Assembly (NCBI GenBank): GCA_964620605.1
Contig: CAZUHQ010000067.1
Span: 1-18,712 of the forward strand
Origin: Thalassotalea_E sp964620605
GTDB lineage: Bacteria; Pseudomonadota; Gammaproteobacteria; Enterobacterales; Alteromonadaceae
DNA: 18,712 nucleotides
Direction: 5' to 3'
The notes below the pieces were generated by a model. The model was not told the DNA's origin, did not search any database, and was given only the letters and a program-made list of their open reading frames with translations. Every line of letters begins with the position of its first letter. Position 1 is the first letter of the stretch. Both the position numbers and the translations under genes were made by a program. Shown here one piece after another: positions 14,989 through 18,712 of this stretch.

Positions 14989-17010
14989 ATGACAATTAAA
15001 GTTGCCCATAAAGTGATTATTGGATTTTCAATCGTGTTATTGATGCTGTTATTGTCAAGCTACAGCTCGATGAATATTCTTCGTAGCATTGATAGCGCGG
15101 CGAAGCAAGTCGATAGCTACGCGATTCCGGTAAAACAGCATAGCAACCAAATGCAAGTGCATTTACTTAAACAAACTACGGTGTCGTTGTTAGTGCCAAC
15201 GATAAAGAATTTAGAGATCTTATCGGCAAAACGTAGTGCCTATCAAAATCAGGCTCAGGCATTGGCCGCACAACAGAGCCAGCTAAAAGCCTTGTTAGTC
15301 AGCAATAAAGCAAAAGTGTTGTTGCAGGAATTTAGCCTCAACTATCAACACTATGATAACCAGGTTCAGCAGATGTTTACTCTTAAGCAACAGGAGCTAA
15401 TGAGTAGCGCACTTGTTAATGAGCAATACCAAAAATTAGACCATTTACTAGATACTATTGAGCAGGCGTTAATCGAACTTTCCTACATTGAAGATGACAA
15501 TAATCCGGATCTGGTTGAACAATTATCCTCGATGGCGATACAAAACGAAGGCTATATTATTAATTTACGAGATTCGATTAAGTCTGTAACTAAACTGCCG
15601 AGCACCGCCGAGGTTGAAGATTTACAAGGCACGATAGAATTGGCGTTAACCAATATCGAACAATTACTGGCGTTTTTAAGCCGTTTAGGCAGTGGCCATC
15701 AAAGTGAAGCGGATATCACGGCGATAAATGAGCAGTTTAGTCGTGCCAAGCAGTTATTTAATGCCGAGCAAAACTTATTCGCGACTAAAATTTCCCAGCT
15801 AAACCACACTAGTGAACTCAACTTGGCGGCAGTGCAATCAACACAGGCTGCCGATCAGGCAAATGCCGTGATTGAACAGCTGTTAGCGGCCTTTGATCAG
15901 AACTTTAGCCAATTGCAAACTCAGGTTTTTGACCATGTCAGCCAAGGACAAACCACGAGTTTAGTGATTTTAGTGGTGGTATTTATCGCAGGGATCAGCA
16001 TTGCTTACACCACAATACGCGCCATGATAGTGCCGCTTCGTCGGATCAACAATGCCTTGTCTTATATCGCCAAAGGGGATTTATCCAGACAACTTGCCAT
16101 TAAAACCGACGACGAATACGGCGAATTATCGCGTAATGTCAATCTGGTGGTTGAAGATTTAAGACGTTTAATTGGCGAGATCAGCACTAATGCCGGGCAG
16201 TTAAATCAATCTGCGCAGCAATCGAAAACGGAAATTACCGAAGTTGCCGAGTCGTTACAGCAACAAAAACAAACGGTTGAGCAAGTAACAGCCATTACCA
16301 GTGAGTTAAATAGCAGTGCCGATAATATTTTAGCTAAGGCCAATGATACCGAGCAGGAAATGGAAAATGCCATCAGTCAAAGTAGTGAGCTGGAAAACCT
16401 CGCGAACACCACTAATGACAGGATCGCCCATTTAGTGACTCGGCTAGATGCCACCGCAGGGGTGATGACATCATTACAAAATGAAGCGAGCAATATCGGC
16501 GGTATTTTGGAAACCATTCAAAGCATTGCCGATCAAACAAATTTGCTGGCATTAAATGCCGCCATTGAAGCTGCGCGCGCCGGTGAAGCGGGTAGAGGTT
16601 TTGCGGTGGTTGCCGATGAAGTGCGTTTATTAGCGAGCCGTACCCAGGAGTCGACCGCAGAAATCAATGCCATGATTGAGGCGTTGCAAAGCCAAACCAA
16701 TAAAGCGGCCAGTGATATAGATAACGGCAAGAATCAAGCGAACGATTGCCAGCAATATACCGATCAGTTACTGCAAACCTTATTATTAATAAACCAGGCA
16801 ATTGAAAAAATTCATCATATGAGTTCAGACATTGCCAGTGAAGCGAAACATCAAAACAACCTGAGTAACGATATTAATCACAGAATTATTGATGTAGCGG
16901 AGCAAAGCGCTATCAGCAATGATAAATCACTTTCGACCATTACCCATAGCCAGCAAGTGACTAACTTGGCGCAACAACTCGATCAGTCGGTCGATCAATT
17001 TAAAATATAA
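14989..17010 (+). CDS. Methyl-accepting chemotaxis protein
   Basis: A 673-residue transmembrane chemoreceptor. TM1 spans about residues 9-28 (VIIGFSIVLLMLLLSSYSSM). A roughly 295-residue, largely helical periplasmic sensor region follows (about 29-323). TM2 spans about 324-345 (SLVILVVVFIAGISIAYTTI), a HAMP domain about 346-400 (IVPLRRINNALSYIAKGDL), and then a long cytoplasmic coiled coil. The signalling hairpin tip IADQTNLLALNAAIEAARAG and EAGRGFAVVADEVRLLA lies at 513-549, which binds CheA/CheW. The C-terminus lacks the NWETF-type CheR/CheB tether. The periplasmic length suggests a helical bimodular-type sensor, but I cannot name the ligand. It is followed directly by a gene remnant. Confidence 0.95.
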   Translation: MTIKVAHKVIIGFSIVLLMLLLSSYSSMNILRSIDSAAKQVDSYAIPVKQHSNQMQVHLLKQTTVSLLVPTIKNLEILSAKRSAYQNQAQALAAQQSQLKALLVSNKAKVLLQEFSLNYQHYDNQVQQMFTLKQQELMSSALVNEQYQKLDHLLDTIEQALIELSYIEDDNNPDLVEQLSSMAIQNEGYIINLRDSIKSVTKLPSTAEVEDLQGTIELALTNIEQLLAFLSRLGSGHQSEADITAINEQFSRAKQLFNAEQNLFATKISQLNHTSELNLAAVQSTQAADQANAVIEQLLAAFDQNFSQLQTQVFDHVSQGQTTSLVILVVVFIAGISIAYTTIRAMIVPLRRINNALSYIAKGDLSRQLAIKTDDEYGELSRNVNLVVEDLRRLIGEISTNAGQLNQSAQQSKTEITEVAESLQQQKQTVEQVTAITSELNSSADNILAKANDTEQEMENAISQSSELENLANTTNDRIAHLVTRLDATAGVMTSLQNEASNIGGILETIQSIADQTNLLALNAAIEAARAGEAGRGFAVVADEVRLLASRTQESTAEINAMIEALQSQTNKAASDIDNGKNQANDCQQYTDQLLQTLLLINQAIEKIHHMSSDIASEAKHQNNLSNDINHRIIDVAEQSAISNDKSLSTITHSQQVTNLAQQLDQSVDQFKI

Positions 17011-17015
17011 TCGTT

Positions 17016-17310
17016 AATACTTTTTCATTAGCTGGCGATGCACTGAAAACCGCGCGTGAACAACTAATTGCTGGTGATTGGTATAAGTATTTAAAATTCC
17101 TGCAAACCAAGTTAACTCAGCAGGGCGGTGAATACTTTGTGGATCACTGACTGACAATTGCCAATCTTAAAGTGATGCCATTAATCGGCTTGTTAAATAA
17201 AGGGGCACTAGACATATTCCAAGTACCTGGTAGTCGAGGTCGCTCCTGAGCTCAACGCCCATGCCGAGCGGGTGTTAATCAAGGCGTATTATCAGGCTCG
17301 TCAACAATAA
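17016..17310 (+). pseudogene. Glutathione S-transferase remnant (C-terminal domain only)
   Basis: Read in one frame from 17016: NTFSLAGDALKTAREQLIAG, then a stretch ending LTQQGGEYFVDH, a TGA stop at 17148-17150, and LTIANLKVMPLIGLLNKGAL. After a frameshift near 17212-17226 the next frame reads LVVEVAPELNAHAERVL, then IKAYYQARQQ and a TAA at 17308-17310. GGEYFVDxxLTIADLKV and APELNAHAERV...KAYY are characteristic of the helical C-terminal domain of GSTs (sigma/alpha-like bacterial forms). The thioredoxin-like N-terminal domain is absent. The remnant begins five bases after the chemoreceptor stop, so a deletion joined the two. With one stop, one frameshift and no start, it is a decayed gene. 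Confidence 0.85.
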
Positions 17311-17334
17311 CTTTTTTAAAGGCTTAAAATGAAA

Positions 17335-17367
17335 AACGCTCGGTAATTTTATCAATTACCGAGCGTT
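17335..17367. terminator. Strong hairpin terminator, probably bidirectional
   Basis: AACGCTCGGTAATT (17335-17348) and AATTACCGAGCGTT (17354-17367) form a perfect 14-bp stem with a 5-base loop. On the minus strand it is followed by TTTTTCATTTT. On the plus strand the tail (AGGTTTGTTGG) is weaker. It lies between the two decayed convergent gene ends and now also receives transcription from the minus-strand DUF4124 genes. Confidence 0.85.
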
Positions 17368-17381
17368 AGGTTTGTTGGCGA

Positions 17382-17465
17382 TTAATTGAGTTGTTTAACG
17401 ACTTTTGAATCTAACCCTATTTCAAGTAATGCTTGATTACGCTATTTATCTGTAAGAATCGGGGA
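17382..17465 (-). pseudogene. Possible decayed gene end, unidentified
   Basis: Minus-strand frame reads SPILTDK, an in-frame TAG (17442-17444), then RNQALLEIGLDSKVVKQLN and a TAA just before the strong hairpin. Composition and position (sense end directly upstream of a terminator) look like the C-terminus of a lost protein with a Gln-to-stop change. I cannot name the family, and at about 26 residues the resemblance to coding sequence may be chance. Confidence 0.3.
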
Positions 17466-17499
17466 CTAAAATGCACCAGTTGATATTATCTTCCATAGT

Positions 17500-17919
17500 T
17501 TATTTAATTAAATATTGTATAGTGCTTAAATTATTTCCGTCATGATTTAAAAAACAAGGAAATGGCTTTGAACCACCATATCCCCCATACCCATTTTTAG
17601 CATTTATATATAAAATTAACGTTCTTCTTGCACCACTTTTGTCTGTTAACCACTTAGGCTCTGTTTTTTCTACAATAATTGAAGAAGGATCTTTAAATGA
17701 ATATTTTTTTAAGATTGCATTACGACAGGATTTTATTATTTCTGAGCTAGTTTTAGGTGTTGTGTTAGTAGGTATTGTATTTTTTATATTTACTTTTTCT
17801 GGCATTGTGCCACAGGGAATTTGACTATACATAATATTGCCATTTTTTATACATTTATATACTGAATCAGCTAAAGCCGTGTAAGAAAATAAAAAAAGTC
17901 CATAAAAAAGATATTTCAT
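17500..17919 (-). CDS. Exported DUF4124 domain protein
   Basis: A 139-residue protein with a signal peptide (MKYLFYGLFLFSYTALA, probable cleavage before DSVYKC). A DUF4124 module follows: the pattern YKCxxNGxxxYSQxPCG with two cysteines. A C-terminal half (about 50-139) carries SCRNAILKKYSFKDPSS and a Gly/Tyr-rich YGGYGGSKPFPCFL. DUF4124 proteins are periplasmic and have no agreed function. The region is more AT-rich than the biotin genes, and codon use is AT-skewed. AAGGTGG just upstream supports the ATG at 17919. It lies 146 bases downstream of a second DUF4124 gene on the same strand. Confidence 0.8.
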   Translation of the reverse strand: MKYLFYGLFLFSYTALADSVYKCIKNGNIMYSQIPCGTMPEKVNIKNTIPTNTTPKTSSEIIKSCRNAILKKYSFKDPSSIIVEKTEPKWLTDKSGARRTLILYINAKNGYGGYGGSKPFPCFLNHDGNNLSTIQYLIK

Positions 17920-18065
17920 TTGGCCACCTTAGGTTTATTCTTGTACGTAATAAGTAAATCCTTGAGTTATTATTTAACCTGATCAAAGCTAAGCTCTCTA
18001 TTTCTGATAAGGTTTTATGTTTTGATGCAATTAGAAACTACTTTTTCAAATTCGAACTGGCTAAA

Positions 18066-18569
18066 TTATTGATTTACGCTTGGCAATGCTGTTGAAGTAT
18101 CTGAAATAACACGATTCTTTTCTTCTAAAAGCCGTTCTAATTTATTATTAGCAACTTCAATTAATGTGTTGTATTTTTTAGTAACTGCTTCCATTTGTGT
18201 TGTTAAAGCATTTTCATAAGTTGCACCTGCTAGGTTATTCGCAGCATAACTAGCCCTGATTTCAAGCCTTTTAATCTCTTGATTCATTCTCTTCTGATAA
18301 TTTTTTATTTTTGATTCTTGACGCTTAATTTCTCTGTCAATTTTTTTGATTTCAATATAATCATTTACATCTTCTAAAGTTTGTCGGTGACTATCGTTCT
18401 CAATGCCTGGTGTGTTAGGTTTTCTAATTTCAATAGTAATCTTTTTTGCAGTATCAGAGCAGGGCATTTGGCTAAATGTAACGACACCGTCCACTTCACA
18501 TTTATATATATCTGCCAAAACTACGGGAGTAAAAACAATATAAAATAAAGATATAAAAATTATATTCAT
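18066..18569 (-). CDS. Exported DUF4124 domain protein with coiled coil
   Basis: A 167-residue protein with a signal peptide (about residues 1-19, FISLFYIVFTPVVLA then DIYKC). The DUF4124 module IYKCEVDGVVTFSQMPCSD follows. Residues about 66-155 are strongly charged and helical with heptad-like spacing (EIKKIDREIKRQESKIKNYQ, MEAVTKKYNTLIEVANNKLE), which predicts a coiled coil. This pattern, signal peptide plus DUF4124 plus coiled coil, is common in gammaproteobacteria without a known role. AAGGAAG precedes the ATG and is partly inside a hairpin. It is AT-rich like its neighbour and shares only the DUF4124 head with it. Confidence 0.82.
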   Translation of the reverse strand: MNIIFISLFYIVFTPVVLADIYKCEVDGVVTFSQMPCSDTAKKITIEIRKPNTPGIENDSHRQTLEDVNDYIEIKKIDREIKRQESKIKNYQKRMNQEIKRLEIRASYAANNLAGATYENALTTQMEAVTKKYNTLIEVANNKLERLLEEKNRVISDTSTALPSVNQ

Positions 18570-18576
18570 TTATCTT

Positions 18577-18598
18577 CCTTGAATGCTTTCAATCAAGG
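18577..18598 (-). promoter_or_regulatory. Hairpin overlapping the Shine-Dalgarno of the 18066-18569 gene
   Basis: CCTTGA (18577-18582) pairs with TCAAGG (18593-18598) across a 10-base loop. On the minus strand the 3' arm of this stem contains the AAGG of the Shine-Dalgarno AAGGAAG, 7 bases from the ATG, so folding could lower translation. The stem is short and its effect is inferred. Confidence 0.35.
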
Positions 18599-18712
18599 TA
18601 AAGATTATAGCAGATGTTAAACCATTAGCTGCATTATGTTGCTGATCACAGTGAGACCGAATTGACTCAAATTAAATGTAACCCTAGCGATTGCTAACAC
18701 AGTCGGAAATTA

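Larger units (their letters stand above)
17011..17499 (+). other. Gene-poor stretch after the chemoreceptor gene holding decayed gene ends
   Basis: No intact gene was seen. The stretch consists of the GST remnant (17016-17310, plus strand), a strong hairpin (17335-17367), a possible decayed gene end on the minus strand (17382-17465), and about 35 bases leading to the stop of the next minus-strand gene. This layout looks like a former convergent gene pair around a shared terminator, with both genes truncated. Confidence 0.6.

Noticed and set aside
18600..18712. Possible gene end entering from the right edge
   Set aside because: All frames that I checked in the last 110 bases are interrupted by stops or too short to support a call.

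Overview
The window looks like chromosomal DNA of a marine gammaproteobacterium of the Alteromonadales. Colwelliaceae (Colwellia/Thalassotalea type) is my best guess from protein style, moderate AT richness, the sppA-ansA pair and the divergent bioA / bioBFCD layout. The taxonomic placement is inference only. Most of the window is housekeeping metabolism. I do not see a new defence, mobile or secretion system. The less ordinary content lies in intergenic DNA and decayed genes.

Left part (1-5.2 kb). A type 1 periplasmic (sugar-type) substrate-binding protein gene enters from the left edge and appears broken by a one-base deletion near position 51. It converges on a minus-strand pair, sppA (signal peptide peptidase) then ansA (cytoplasmic asparaginase I), separated by a small set of TGACCA/TGGTCA repeats and a hairpin. 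Divergent from sppA is a translationally coupled pair: a DoxX-family membrane protein and a YdjA-type nitroreductase.

Middle left (5.2-8.1 kb). A 449-base non-coding stretch with a wide inverted repeat and a 12-bp tandem repeat precedes a small two-helix membrane protein. Then come asnS on the minus strand with a clear intrinsic terminator, and a divergent three-helix membrane protein of unknown role.

Biotin locus (8.1-13.3 kb). bioA on the minus strand is divergent from bioB-bioF-bioC-bioD. Together they cover malonyl-ACP methylation (BioC), KAPA synthesis (BioF), transamination to DAPA (BioA), ring closure (BioD) and sulfur insertion (BioB). Between bioA and bioB lies a BirA-type operator palindrome whose right arm contains a perfect TTGACA -35 box for bioB and whose left arm abuts the bioA start codon. 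One repressor site could therefore shut both arms. No bioH-type esterase gene is in the window.

Right part (13.3-18.7 kb). A minus-strand hicB-like gene (no hicA visible) followed by pepE probably forms an operon, terminated by a hairpin lying inside the 3' end of bioD. Upstream of hicB is a cluster of degenerate TAACCCTAACAAC repeats at about 33-bp spacing. A plus-strand methyl-accepting chemotaxis protein follows. Directly after it is a decayed C-terminal half of a glutathione S-transferase gene (one stop, one frameshift). A strong hairpin separates this from a possible decayed gene end on the other strand. Two AT-rich minus-strand genes for small exported DUF4124 proteins close the window.
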